Source: Paraglomus occultum (taxonomy: Eukaryota; Glomeromycota; Glomeromycetes; Paraglomerales; Paraglomeraceae). Taken from it: DNA of 18,257 bases. The stretch covers positions 1-18,257 of the forward strand of contig CAJVPJ010000717.1 of assembly GCA_910592205.1 (NCBI GenBank). Reading direction: 5' to 3'. Of this stretch, positions 1 to 10,280 are shown piece after piece. Below the pieces are notes generated by a model, which had not been told where the DNA came from, ran no database searches, and saw nothing but the letters and a program-made list of their open reading frames with translations. Numbering within the stretch: the first letter of the stretch is position 1; the number at the start of each line of letters is the position of its first letter. The translations under genes and the position numbers were made by a program.

Positions 1-373
1 ATGTGAGTAGTGCGTTTGCTCCGGACAATGATATACATTTCACAAACTCGATACTAGCCAATAATATTGCCGTATATATATAGTGACCCGATTGGCTACT
101 GACGTATACATTTATAAAATTTTTCACCTTCCTCAGAACGCGTCATGGATTTTATCAAGTAAACGAAATCGAAAACTGGACGTGCGCGAACTTGATGGAA
201 AATTATCGTTCGAAATTGAAACTAAACGATAGAAAGCAAATGTTGCACTCTATTAAGAAAGACTTTGAAGAAGTAATAAGATCTATTTCCTTCGATGTGA
301 TAAAAAAAGGACAAGCTCGAAAGATACTCGACAACTGAAAGGTAAACTCATTTAGTAGAAATAGAATTTGAAC
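1..373 (+). other. Possible 5' exon remnant, unidentified
   Basis: A TTCCTCAG acceptor-like site ends at 136 and a GTAAAC donor-like site lies at 343, so 137-342 could be an exon. Two overlapping + frames look coding in turn. One starts near 146 and includes KLDVRELDGKLSFEIETKR before a stop. The other is open from 87 to 338 and includes KKDFEEVIRSISFDVIKKG before a TGA. A single frame change between them would make one continuous lysine- and glutamate-rich segment. I do not recognise the product. It could be the 5' part of the hypothetical gene at 1383-2760, but no clean splice path links them. Confidence 0.25.
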
Positions 374-1000
374 GGATTAAATGGTCGATCTGAACAGTCA
401 TGAACTGCGTGTTCGACGCTTTAGTGCAAGCTGGGACTGCGTGTTCGACACTTTAGTGCAAGCTGGGACTGCGTGTCTTACAAGGATAAATCTTTTAATC
501 CGACGTGTCTTTTGTTCGTTATGGGATCATATTTTTATTGGATGAATTAAATGGTCGATCTGAACAGTTATGAACTGCGTCTTCGACGCTTTAGTGCAAG
601 CTGAGACTGCGTGTCTCTAGTTACGAACTGCGTGTTCGACACTTTAGTGCAAGCTGGGACTGCGTGTCTTACAAGGATTCGACGTTCTTTTGTTCAATGG
701 ATTAAATATCGTCTGAACAGTTATGAACTGCGTGTTCGACGCTTTAGTGCAAGCTGGGACTGCGTGTCTCCAGTTACGAACTGCGTGTTCGACACTTTAG
801 TGCAAGCTGGGACTGCGTGTCTTACAAGGATCCGACGTTTCTTTGTTCAATGGATTAAATATTGTCTGAACAGTTATGAACTGCGTGTTCGACGCTTTAG
901 TGCAAGCTGGGACTGCGTGTCTCCAGTTACGAACTGCATGTTCGACGCTTTAGTGCAAGCTGGGACTGCGTGTCTTACAAGGATGATATTTGAATCCGAC
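374..1000 (+). repeat. Compound minisatellite, about 153-bp unit with nested 34-bp core
   Basis: A higher-order unit beginning GGATTAAAT and running into CTGAACAGT starts at about 374, 544, 699 and 852, giving spacings of 170, 155 and 153 bp. Each unit holds two copies of a core containing CTTTAGTGCAAGCTGGGACT. The eight cores start near 411, 443, 581, 633, 733, 787, 887 and 940, alternating GACGCTTT and GACACTTT variants. Because 153 is a multiple of three, the last two units form a repeated 51-residue open frame within 611-1222. That frame is probably a by-product of the repeat. The array lies between two possible exons of the upstream gene and may be intronic. Confidence 0.85.
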
Positions 1001-1067
1001 GTTTCTTTTGTTCTTTATTTGTTATTGAGTGCTGTTTCATTTCTAACCATGTATTTTGTTGACAAGA

Positions 1068-1205
1068 AATGGACCGCAACGGTAAAGAACTTGAAACAAG
1101 ATTGTGAACTTACAACCGGCAGTGGCGCGACATACGACGATATTCGTATAACTTCAGGAAAGCGTTGTCGAGATGTGAATGATAAAGAGGCTATCACAAA
1201 AAAGG
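1068..1205 (+). other. Possible exon, unidentified
   Basis: This stretch follows a TTGACAAG acceptor-like site and ends just before a good GTGAGC donor at 1206. In the open frame it reads KKWTATVKNLKQDCELTTG, then a hydrophilic segment ending DKEAITKK. No domain is recognised. It is open, hydrophilic and ends at a consensus donor, which favours a real exon. Its exit phase does not match the next candidate exon at 1383, so one or more exons are missing from this reading, or the region has decayed. Confidence 0.25.
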
Positions 1206-1382
1206 TGAGCTTATCAGTTTGACTGTTGATGGTTTCGATGGTAAGACACCTCGAAAATGTTTAAGTAGAAAGGTAGACATTTCGAGTGTAAGTATTTTCA
1301 TCAAGGATTTGCATGTTGAAATAATCTTAATAATAAATTGTTTCGAAATTTTATTGGAAAATAAGGAAAATGATGTTTTCAG

Positions 1383-2760
1383 TAGCGATGATCCCGATGG
1401 GTTGTTAGAATTTAAACATGATGAACTAGAAGAATTAGAACAGCAAATTACGATCAGTTCAGTAACTGGACTTTCGATTTCTGTCTATTTATATAAGTAA
1501 TCTTATTATTATATTTTAGTGGAATGTAGGCACGGTTAATGTGTCAAGAAAGTTTAAAGAGTATCAAAGAAAACTAATACCCATTGTTAGACAGAAAAAG
1601 ATAAAATTGACATGGAGCAATACATTCGAGCTGTTGTAAGTACAAGTAGAGATATTTATAGTTATATTTACTTTGTGAAGACATACTGAATTTATTCTAT
1701 TATATTTTAGGGCCCTGTCATCAATAATTGTAATGCGCTGGCCTTGTCCCTACTCTACATTTACAAGTTTTGAATGGCATCAAGTTCTTAATTCGAATCC
1801 ATATCAGATTACGCAACCCGTTTTAACGGATTCACTCCTAGCCATTTTATATAAAGCAACAAATAACTTTTCACTTGGTCTAAACTACAGTTTTGATTTA
1901 AATAATGATGGTAAATTAGGGGAAAAGGCCTATCGTATATTTAATTACATGTAAGCGGTTGTATTACAGAAAATGATTGAAAAACTAAGGGAAGATTTAT
2001 TAGAATAAACCTTAATTTTTTTTCTTTAGCAAAGATGAGCTTCCGTTAACATCGAAACAAAAAAAAAACCGAAAATAAACACTGCATCTATTACGTAGTT
2101 CCGTTTATAAAGCTTATTTTTGGTGGTGAATACACGCCTTACAGCCTGGAATTAAATAAAAGTGTCAGTGGAAAACAAAGGCCGGATTTTAGCTGTGTAG
2201 TTTGATGACATTGCGATATTAAATTCCAAGATCAAGCCTATGGGGTACACTCAGTTCAGGAAAGATCAAGAATTCGTAAAAGTACATCTTAAAGGGAAGG
2301 AATCAATTAACAAGTTATTAGAAAGGGAGGACCTAAAAGTTAGTGGCTTTCTTAAATATGGTTATATATCTGTTATTTCACAATATCTTATTTACAAATT
2401 CACTCATTGTAGGGGATATCATAGAATCGTTTGTAATCGATTTAGCATACGATGGAATATATAGATCCTGGCCATGTCTCAAAACAAAATAGCAGTTGAT
2501 AAAGGATTGTTTCCATTAATCGTATTGACGTTTTCCCATTTTGTAATAATGGAGGTAAAACAAATTTATTTTTTTATCGGTTTTTTACATAAAAGTTTAT
2601 TTATTGATTTCACCATACTTTGTATTTGTAGCAATATGTCAGTGAAATAGTAAATGATTATGAAAATCGACCATCACTTGAACAGATCGAAAGAAAATTT
2701 ATTAAATTTATCCGGAGAATGCCAACCACTGCACAGTTTAGAACATTATTGAAACAATGA
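1383..2760 (+). pseudogene. Conserved hypothetical fungal protein, multi-exon, three frameshifts
   Basis: Exons read as 1383-1461, 1520-1635, 1711-1950, 2030-2360, 2413-2554 and 2632-2760 (stop). Introns are 52-79 nt with GT-AG ends. From the second exon on, phases agree: TT|G at 1635/1711, AT|C at 1950/2030, G|GG at 2360/2413 and phase 0 at 2554/2632. The frame breaks three times: at an A10 run (2059-2068), at GTTTGA near 2201-2206, and at AAAACAAAAT (2481-2490). Conserved-looking segments are LTDSLLAILYKATNNF, KLGEKAYRIFNY, PFIKLIFGGEYTPYSLEL, RKDQEFVKVHLKGKESIN, GDIIESFVIDLAYDGIYRSW and FPLIVLTFSHFVIME. I recall uncharacterised Mucoromycota proteins with similar segments; this is memory, not a search. 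No function or catalytic motif is known to me. Breaks at homopolymers with intact splicing suggest a recent pseudogene or base-calling errors. The 5' end is unresolved. Confidence 0.55.
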
Positions 2761-3471
2761 AATTTTATATCAAGAATATCAAGCCAATAGGATTACCGTA
2801 AGAACTCTGGCGATGAGAACGAGAGAAATGATATGAATGAATCGAAATGTGATTGGTCCGGTTGTGTTTAGTTATTTCGGCCCAACCATTAGTTCATCCA
2901 TTGGATAATTGCTTATGTCCGCAACTGGACTACATCGAATTAATAACGGAAATAACATTGATAAAAGCGTTTGTTAGCAACCATGTAATTATGTTGTCAT
3001 AAATATGTGTCAATGAGCTGCGAGAATAAAGCCATTTCGTCTAAATTGACTGACATCATCGTATTTTTCGGTCGGAAGCGATTATATACTTGCAAACTCA
3101 TTCACAGCTTGGCGTGCATTCTTGCTGTTTCCAAGGCATGTCAGCACGTAGTTACGAGTACAATAAACGTTATCAATTGGAGTTGGCTCTATGTCAGCAG
3201 TTTGCGAGAAAGGCAATTTAATCTTATGTTGACATTTCTGAATTACTAATAGTTTCTGGTGCTAACGGCATAATTAGCACTCTTATACTTTTAGTCGGAC
3301 AATCGGGCAACAGGTAAAGTCTGGTTTGTAAATTATTCACTACGGTATAAACCAAAAAGAAGGCTTTTCCCTCATAAAGAGATGCCTCTCGTGTATGGGA
3401 ATTGGTCGAAAATCCCAACGCAATGATGGTAAAATAACTACTGTAGTAGAATAAACACTAACGATTGAAAA
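2761..3471 (+). other. Gene-poor stretch with unidentified coding remnants
   Basis: No intact gene is seen. In frame from 3007 there is KLTDIIVFFGRKRLYTCKL. Shifted by one frame at about 3102 is SQLGVHSCCFQ, then YEYNKRYQLELALCQQFARK, a stop at 3222, then YVDISELLIVSGANG continuing to about 3311. The residue composition looks protein-like across the frame change and the stop, which suggests a decayed gene, possibly from a transposon. I cannot assign a family with confidence. Confidence 0.3.
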
Positions 3472-3603
3472 TTTGGGTCGGTTCATTTCGCCGACAATCA
3501 TTTCACCGACAAATTTCGCCAGCATTATTTTAAAATTATCCTTTTTGGTAGTTTTTATCGGTGAATGTACCTGTCGGTGAAATGAATGCCTCCCGAAAAA
3601 TTT
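3472..3603. mobile_element. Small inverted-repeat element (MITE-like)
   Basis: The left arm (about 3472-3511), with TTCATTTCGCCGACAATCAT and TTTCACCGAC, is an imperfect inverted repeat of the right arm (about 3556-3603), with TCGGTGAATGTACCTGTCGG and TGAAATGAATGCC. The outer ends TTTGGGTCGG and CCTCCCGAAA also pair imperfectly. The element is about 130 bp with arms of about 40 bp and a short AT-rich loop, and has no coding capacity. Flanking AAAATT-like bases could be a target duplication, but they are self-complementary and so ambiguous. The structure fits a non-autonomous DNA transposon; no superfamily is assigned. Confidence 0.6.
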
Positions 3604-4270
3604 TAACTGGCGCTATTGTGATTTCTAATGTTACAGCACAACAATATATCAATTGCGTAAACTACTGATACTTGACAATAAAATCCGGCACAGACGTGAA
3701 GTAATCTGCTGAACGTTTGGTAGTAAAATTTGCCAACGTGTTACTGAAAACTTGCATTTAGTATTATCGCAAGAACTACAAAGTATAATCTGAGGATATT
3801 ACCTAACAAGCCGTTTATGCAAGCTTGAGGCACAGTTATGCGACGGCATGATTACCCGTTTATCGATATATCATTTGTTATTTTTGTCTTCTACCTGGCA
3901 ATTTTTTAAGAAAAAAATGTAAAAAGTACTAGAAGAAAACGTCATATTGAAAGAGTTTAGGTTAATGTCACATAAACAGTATAAGCATTTATTGCCAACT
4001 AAATGAGGCAATGCATCTAGTTTGCCTCTTACCCCTTTATTGCGGTAAACGAACTTGTTTGCTATAGGTAACGTTTGCTGCATTCATTTCCACGCCTACT
4101 ACAACCAACCTGTTTTGGTATCTGAAGAACAAGCCCTTATCAGTTACGCAATGGAAGGTTTAGCGCGCAAAAGGAATTTATGCGCCTCCAGCAATCAATC
4201 AGTTTTTTGCAATGACAAAAATATATACTATGAACTGTCACGCCTGCTTGCTAGTCAGGCAGACACTTAG
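3604..4270 (+). other. Unidentified remnant frames downstream of the inverted-repeat element
   Basis: Most of this stretch is closed in all frames. A 71-codon frame at 4055-4270 contains VLVSEEQALISYAMEGLARK and then NDKNIYYELSRLLASQADT before its stop. It looks protein-like but has no start context and no recognised domain. It may be the 3' end of the same decayed unit as the frames at 3007-3311, interrupted by the small inverted-repeat element. Confidence 0.25.
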
Positions 4271-5331
4271 TTGACATTGAAGCAAAAAGCATGTCACTCG
4301 CTGCATTATTCTAACTAAATTTGTGCGCATTGCACGCCTTACTGCATTTAAGGTTGCGCGTTTTGAGTTAAAAAACTTTTTTGTTCAAGCGACAAATGTC
4401 GTTCTAACGCTTGTATGCACAGTGTTTATTATAAGTTGTTTTAAACTTTTGCGTAAATCTTTGCGTACAAATCCTATACTGCATCTGACCAAAGATAAGA
4501 GGTGCGTTATAGTTTTTTTTATTTGTTTCGTGTCATGCTAAATGCAGTATGTCGTGAGTGATATAACCGCTACGAAATATAATTAACAATATATAGTACG
4601 ACAACAAAAAATTATGATTACTGCTGCTGATAAACCGTAATGAACAAAACTGTTTACTCAACAATACTAAGACTAGCGTTGAATCTTTTAAATCCAATTT
4701 ACGTTTGGCAAATTTGGTTAGACCGAAAAAATTTTATACAGGTGGAAATTTTTGCAAGTATTTACTGCGGGAGATTTGTCTTACTTTTTTTATTGGAAAC
4801 ACAGAACAACACCAATTGAATGCAGATTATCACAATCGAAGAATTACTGGATGATAAGAAATGGATAAACAAAACGGTTATACATGAAATTCCATAATAT
4901 TATGTCGCGTCAAATAATGAGAGATTTATTCGGCAAATTTCGAAAGCATGTTTATTGATTCAGTATATTAATTGATATTGCGACTTATAGCTATGTCTTT
5001 TAGATAACGTAAATCTCGATTGGTTATTCGTATCTTGCATTAAAAATTTAAATGACCGGCATAATTTGATTTTATACGTAAAGTTTGGTTTTCTGTCGAG
5101 TGTCATAACTCTGTTTATTACTACACGCAATAATTGCTTGATTTCGGTACAATTCAACTGATTAAATTTACCTAGATAGAGTTTAGGACGTTCTTACTGC
5201 GATATTAGTACAAACCGATGCAATCGTTTCAAGAATTGAAGTTAGCAATAAAGTTTCTCGATCCAGTCTCAGCATTATTCGCTATTTCTACTTTTTTAAC
5301 CGCTATAAGATTTTTACAAAAACACTAAAGC
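4271..5331. other. AT-rich stretch with no supported gene
   Basis: Only short frames occur. One at 4323-4541 has a hydrophobic middle (VVLTLVCTVFIISCF) and no family resemblance. Near 4830-4960 a frame with EELLDDKKWINKTVIHEIP is interrupted by a stop. Near 5218-5326 a frame reads LAIKFLDPVSALFAISTFLT. These could be remnants of one decayed gene, but no splice path connects them. No RNA gene or clear repeat was seen. Confidence 0.4.
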
Positions 5332-5589
5332 GTCGATGGAAGAATTGTGTTACAAAATTTTTTAAGTAGTAAAGAATAATTTGATATGCTACTTGTTGAA
5401 GAAATTAATGGCAATAACAATCAACTGCTGATATAGCTCCAACAATTTACGGTTAACGTTGATCAAGAATGTGCTTTTAAACGAATTATCCATATACCAG
5501 CATCAATATCTGGTCTTTTAATCGTACATTTTTGTCGACATGAAGAAGACACTTACGATTTAAAGTTAATTATTCTAGTAGCATGTTAA
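5332..5589 (+). pseudogene. Possible decayed fragment, weakly ubiquitin-protease-like
   Basis: One frame runs from about 5332 to the TAA at 5587-5589 with internal stops at 5377 and near 5440. It reads VDGRIVLQNFLSSKE, stop, LLVEEINGNNNQ, stop, then VDQECAFKRIIHIPASISGL and LIVHFCRHEEDTYDLKLI. The order of an acidic E-x-(I/L)-x-G-x-N motif, a Q-x-x-A-x-K segment, a proline loop and a hydrophobic strand resembles the catalytic core of USP-type deubiquitinases such as USP7. The catalytic Cys and His boxes are not seen. A chance resemblance is quite possible. Confidence 0.2.
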
Positions 5590-6252
5590 TACAAAACTAT
5601 TTCACATTGTACGATATTAACTGTGTAAATTCAATTACGCTAAGCAATCCAAAATAATAAACCCGATATTCAATCTTATGGTCGTCATTGTATAGTATTG
5701 GATTAGACATTGGTTTAGAAAGAACCAAAAAACCTCCCCCCGCACCACGGTCTTTACATAATGGCGGTTCTATGCAGACAAACGGATTCTTTAATTGGTT
5801 TGGTATTCAATAAAGTTTGGTATAAACTAAGTCAGAACAAGTTAATTGGAGAAAATTTAGCTTTAGAAATAAAGCTCGGAATGAATCAATCCAATCTAGC
5901 TGGAAACACGATAATGACGTGCGGTTTTCTCACTTGTGCGACAATTGCCGTTTTTGCGTTCATTGCTTTAGCCAAAATGCCATTTATAGGATAATAATAT
6001 CATACTAAAATCAATTAATAGTCAATTTGCATGCATGTTTTTGATAGCGCACATTTGAATTTTGCAGTAGGTTCGATTAAATGGTTCCGTTTTTGTAGGG
6101 ATAAAAGCAAACATTCTCTGATGACACACGCGATCTAATATACTTTACGCTAATATGTGAGAGCATGTCTTATTGGTCGTAATGTGTTGCAAATTCTCCG
6201 AACCAATGTGTGATAATAATATTATAAATTTCTTCTCAGTTCAAAAAAAACA
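5590..6252. other. Intergenic region upstream of PMT4
   Basis: No supported gene. A 77-codon frame (5761-5994) ends in a hydrophobic segment (CGFLTCATIAVFAFIALA), and an overlapping frame nearby holds RTKKPPPAPRSLHNGGS; neither is recognised. Close to the PMT4 start there is a CCAAT box (AACCAAT, 6201-6207) and a TATA-like ATTATAAAT (6221-6229), followed by a pyrimidine stretch and an A-run directly before the ATG at 6253. These would fit a core promoter only if the leader is very short or transcription starts elsewhere. Confidence 0.35.
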
Positions 6253-9200
6253 ATGATGCTATATCAGAGTAAGCAAGAATATTACGAGTCGCCCATACAT
6301 ATAGGTGAGCAATTTTCTATTTATATGCACAACCCCAGCAAGTCTCCGTTTACACTTGCTTTTTTTGTCGACAAATTTCTTCCCGCATCATTCTCTTTAA
6401 TAAAACTCGAAAAATTCACTCAAATACCATATAACCTTGTTTGTTGGTTGGTTCCATTATTTCTCTTTTCCAGATCAAATATCAACTTCTTCCATACCAA
6501 CATACACCAGGGTCAGATCACGTAGGCCGGTCATATTCGACGGACATTATTCCGATATGAGGGGACATTCGCGCACAATATTTGGACTACGCATGAGAGA
6601 TCTACAGCTCATGACTGGGCTGCTGTTACTTGCCGTATTTATACGGCTGTATAGAATATATCAACCGAGTTCTGTAGTGTGAGTTGGGAGAGAACCAGGA
6701 AGAATGGAAGTGAAATAATTAAGGAGGGAGAGAGACGGTGGGACGGCGAGATAACTTTTCCCATTGTCTGGTCATGGTACTGATTAGGGCGTTCTTTACC
6801 CTCTTTTGTGTTTTAGGTTTGACGAAGTACACTTTGGAGGCTTTGCAAGGTACGCTAAGAACAGTATTACACCAGATCGTGGTCAATAGGAACGTTCATA
6901 ATACTTTATATAACCGCTGATCACCTTTATTATAAACATATGAATTCTACAGTAAATACATGAAAGGAAGATTCTTCATGGATGTCCATCCACCGTTAGC
7001 CAAGCTGTTAATAACGTTTGCGGGATTAATGGGTGGTTTTGACGGAAACTTTGATTTTAAAGAAATCGGCAAGTGAGTCAGCTTTTTCTAGTCAAATGTA
7101 GCAGCTGTTATTAATATCTTTTTAATGCGACTTTTTGCAACCAATCCAACTCAATTACGACACCAATAATAATAATGCCACATTTCACACAAATCAACAC
7201 TCAAACCCCATCCCCCCAAATCAACAAACCACACAACGCGTCACCTGATACTATCGTATTTCGCCATATCCTCAAAAAAAACAAAACAACAAACAACCAG
7301 GGATTACATCGAACCGCGCGTGCCATACGTACCAATGCGTCTGATGCCCGCAACGCTCGGCGTTCTTGTGATTCCAATGGCTTATCTAACGCTCCGCCAA
7401 TCACACATCTCGACAACTGCCTCGGTTCTCGTATCAATTCTGCTAATCTTGGAAAACGGTTTAATCACTCAATCCCGTCTTATTCTTTTGGATTCGCCGC
7501 TGGTTGCTTGCACCGCTCTCACCGTACTAGCGTGGTCGTGTTTCCAGAGTGAACAGAGACGTCCATTCGGATTTTGGTGGTGGTTCTGGATGTCGATGAC
7601 TGGCCTTGCATTGGGATTAACCGTCAGTTGTAAGTGGGTTGGATTGTTTACGATTGCATTGGTCGGCGTCTCGACTATCCGAGGGTTATGGGATATGCTT
7701 GGCGACTTGAGAATTACTCCGGTAAGCTTGTGGAGAGAGAGAGGGAGGGCGAGAGGGAGGGAGACGAGTGAAAAGAGTGATAGCATCAATCGAAATTTAT
7801 GAATGGGATGGGAAAAGATGAGAGATTTTTAGGCGGCATAAGGGAAGCCATGTCTTCATGCAGAGACAGTTAGTAATTCTCTGTCTTGTTTATATCATTT
7901 TCCGTAGGAAATATTTACAAAGCACTTTCTTGCCCGTGTCCTATGTTTAATCGTGATTCCAATATCAGTTTACATGTTTTTCTTCGCGATCCACTTTGCA
8001 ATTCTCACAAATAGCGGAGATGGGGATGGGTTTATGAGTGCCGAGTTTCAGCAGTCGTTAAAGGGGCACCAAATGCACGACGTTCCAATCGGTGAGCGAT
8101 CGAGATGATGGTTTCGGGTTTGGTGAGAGTTGGAGGGGAATTTGTATGAAATTTCAATGAGTTGACGTTTTACAATGTATGATGTTTTATTCCTTAGATA
8201 TTGCATACGGGTCACATATTACGATCAGACATGTAAATACTCAGGGAGGCTATCTGCACTCTCATAATCACGTTTACCCTTCTGGTAGTCGACGTAAGTG
8301 ACTGCAAATTTTCGTAAAATGCCCGTCTAATCCCTTTTCTTTGTACTTTGGCTTTGCTTATTATTACTCACTGGTGATTATTTACTAAATTTTATATAAT
8401 TCACTACAGAACAACAAGTGACTCTCTATCCGCATAAGGATGAAAACAACGTTTGGAAAATAATGAATCGAACCAATATTCCATATGACGGTCCGCCAGT
8501 AATGGTGAAGAATGGAGACGTAGTCAGGTTGGAACACGTGGCAACGTCAAAGAAACTACATTCTCATGACATCCGGCCACCATTGACCGAGTTGGATTAT
8601 CATAATGAAGTCAGGTAAGAATAAAAGGAAGAGCATATAGGTATGCTCGTTGTCAAGCTAGTCTTGTGCAAATTATTGTCCAGATTTGGTTAAATTTCAC
8701 TCATTTTAATTCTTACCATCAGCGCTTATGGCTTTGCTGGGTTTGAAGGAGACGACAACGATCTATGGCGCGTAGAAATAACTGAACACAGCAGCTCCGA
8801 TCCAAAATCCAAAGATTATCTCCGCACGTTACATAGCAAATTTCGGTTGGTTCACCTAATGACTGGATGTCATTTGTTCTCGCATAAGCTCAAACTCCCA
8901 AAATGGGGTTTCGAACAACAGGAAGTAACGTGCATAAAGGGTGGAACGTATCCGAAAACTGTTTGGACTGTAGAGAGTAATAAGAATGACCAGCGTAAGT
9001 GAAGGGCTAGCATGTCTATTTTGAATGGCGCACATTTGAGTGTTGCAGTTGTCTTACATTCTTTACAACTGCTCAATCAAATATATCCCATGCTAATGAC
9101 ATTTTTTGAATCAGTTCCCGAAGATGCAGAAAAAGTAAACTACAAAAAACTCGGATTTCTGGGCAAATTTCTTGAACTCAATCAAGTAATGTGGCAAACA

Positions 9201-10280
9201 AACGCCGGTTTAACCGACTCGCATCCATACGATTCTCGTCCTTTTGATTGGATCGTTCTCAAGCGCGGAATCAGTTTCTGGGGAAAGCACCACAGGCATA
9301 TTTATTTGTTAGGAAACCCGATTGTTTGGTGGGGCGGGTCGGCTAGTGTTGCGATTTACTTGATTTTCAAGACGCTTCTTTATGTTAGAGCTAAAAGAGG
9401 ATATAAGGATCAGTTGAGCGGTGAGTATGAAAATTGAGAGGGATATGTATTCGTAAGCTGATGTTTTCACGCGGCCTGCAAACCTGAAATGTGATCCACT
9501 CTTTTCACACGATTCTTTTTGTTAATCACCAATATAGAATCAGAGCAATTCTACGAATCTCTTGCCGGTTTCTTTCTCGTAGGCTGGTTTCTCCACTGGG
9601 CCCCCTTTTTCCTGATGTCCCGCCAACTGTTTTTACATCACTATTTTCCTGCATTATACTTTTCGGTCTTGCTTTTCGGTGTATTATTCGATATTATTAC
9701 CAAGTTTTTCAAATCTCGCCATCGTGTCCTAGTGGCTCTGTGTATAATTCTAGTAACATACCTAGCGTTCCGGACATTCGCTCCGCTGGCGTACGGTGAT
9801 CCTTGGACAAAGAGTGATTGTAAAAAGGCAAAGTGGCTGAGTTCGTGGGATTTCGACTGCAACCAGTTTTATGACAATTATGACGAATTTAACACTGAAC
9901 CCACCGAATCACCGGATACAAAGGTGGACCACGTGAGCAGCAATGTGCCGCACGGTAAAGAGAACGTAGCTACAACTATGGGCGAGGTGGCTCACAAGGC
10001 GGACGCAAAGAATGTTGTTAAAGAGAAAGCTACAAACAACAATGTTACTGAAATGGATACTGGTGTGGCACAAAAGATGATGGAAAGAGTGGATGACGAG
10101 GACGAAGTGAACGGTAATGATGAGAAGCGAGACGACGGTGACGATGTTGATGATCAGAATGACGGTGACCTCGATGATAATGAGGATCCGAATCTAGAGA
10201 AAAAAGAGTTTGACATTGGAGACGAAGACGATGCCGATGATGAACAATTCAACCCACCCGCCAAACATGATGAGGGGTAA
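6253..10280 (+). CDS. PMT4: Dolichyl-phosphate-mannose--protein mannosyltransferase, Pmt4/POMT1 type
   Basis: Transfers mannose from dolichyl-phosphate mannose to Ser/Thr of secretory and membrane proteins in the ER; Pmt4 usually acts as a homodimer. Exons: 6253-6304, 6474-6678, 6817-6849, 6953-7072, 7301-7721, 7908-8091, 8198-8293, 8410-8614, 8723-8994, 9115-9420, 9538-10280. All ten GT-AG introns join in phase and the sum is 2637 nt, giving 878 residues. Features: first membrane segment about residues 61-79; the essential DE pair at D88-E89 in FDEVHFGGFASKYMKGRFF; HPPLAK after it; luminal MIR region about 339-530 with GGYLHSHNHVYPSGSRQQQ; C-terminal membrane block with HWAPFFLMSRQLFLHHYFPA (about 651-670). 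The MIR and HFGGFASKY signatures favour Pmt4 over Pmt1 or Pmt2. Yeast Pmt4 has 762 residues; the excess is mainly an acidic tail. The 17-codon first exon rests on a good donor and acceptor and is less certain than the rest. Confidence 0.95.
9892..10277 (+). other. Acidic C-terminal tail of PMT4
   Basis: After the conserved Pmt end (WDFDCNQFYDNYDEF, residue 749) the same exon continues for about 129 residues. The first half is Ser/Thr/Asn/Lys-rich. The second half is strongly Asp/Glu-rich, with runs such as DDEDEVNGNDEKRDDGDDVD and GDEDDADDEQ, and the protein ends PPAKHDEG. No membrane segment is present, and no HDEL-type signal is intact. It is probably disordered; its side of the membrane and its role are unknown. 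Confidence 0.8.

Noticed and set aside
611-1222. A 203-codon protein reading through the minisatellite
   Set aside because: Most of it is the 153-bp repeat, and its start lies inside the repeat; only the last part (1068-1205) may be exonic.
1520-4270. A degenerate Argonaute/PIWI gene reading across the whole region
   Set aside because: Some segments superficially fit N, PAZ and PIWI motifs in order, but the phased exons of 1383-2760 fit a different conserved family, and the DEDH catalytic tetrad is absent from the remaining frames.
6030-6070. Similarity between GCGCACATTTGAATTTTGCAG upstream of PMT4 and GCGCACATTTGAGTGTTGCA in intron 9 (about 9028)
   Set aside because: The match is only about 20 bases with no extension on either side; it may be chance or a tiny repeat remnant.
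7175-7552. Alternative + and - strand frames overlapping PMT4 exon 5
   Set aside because: They overlap the conserved PMT4 frame and have no family resemblance.
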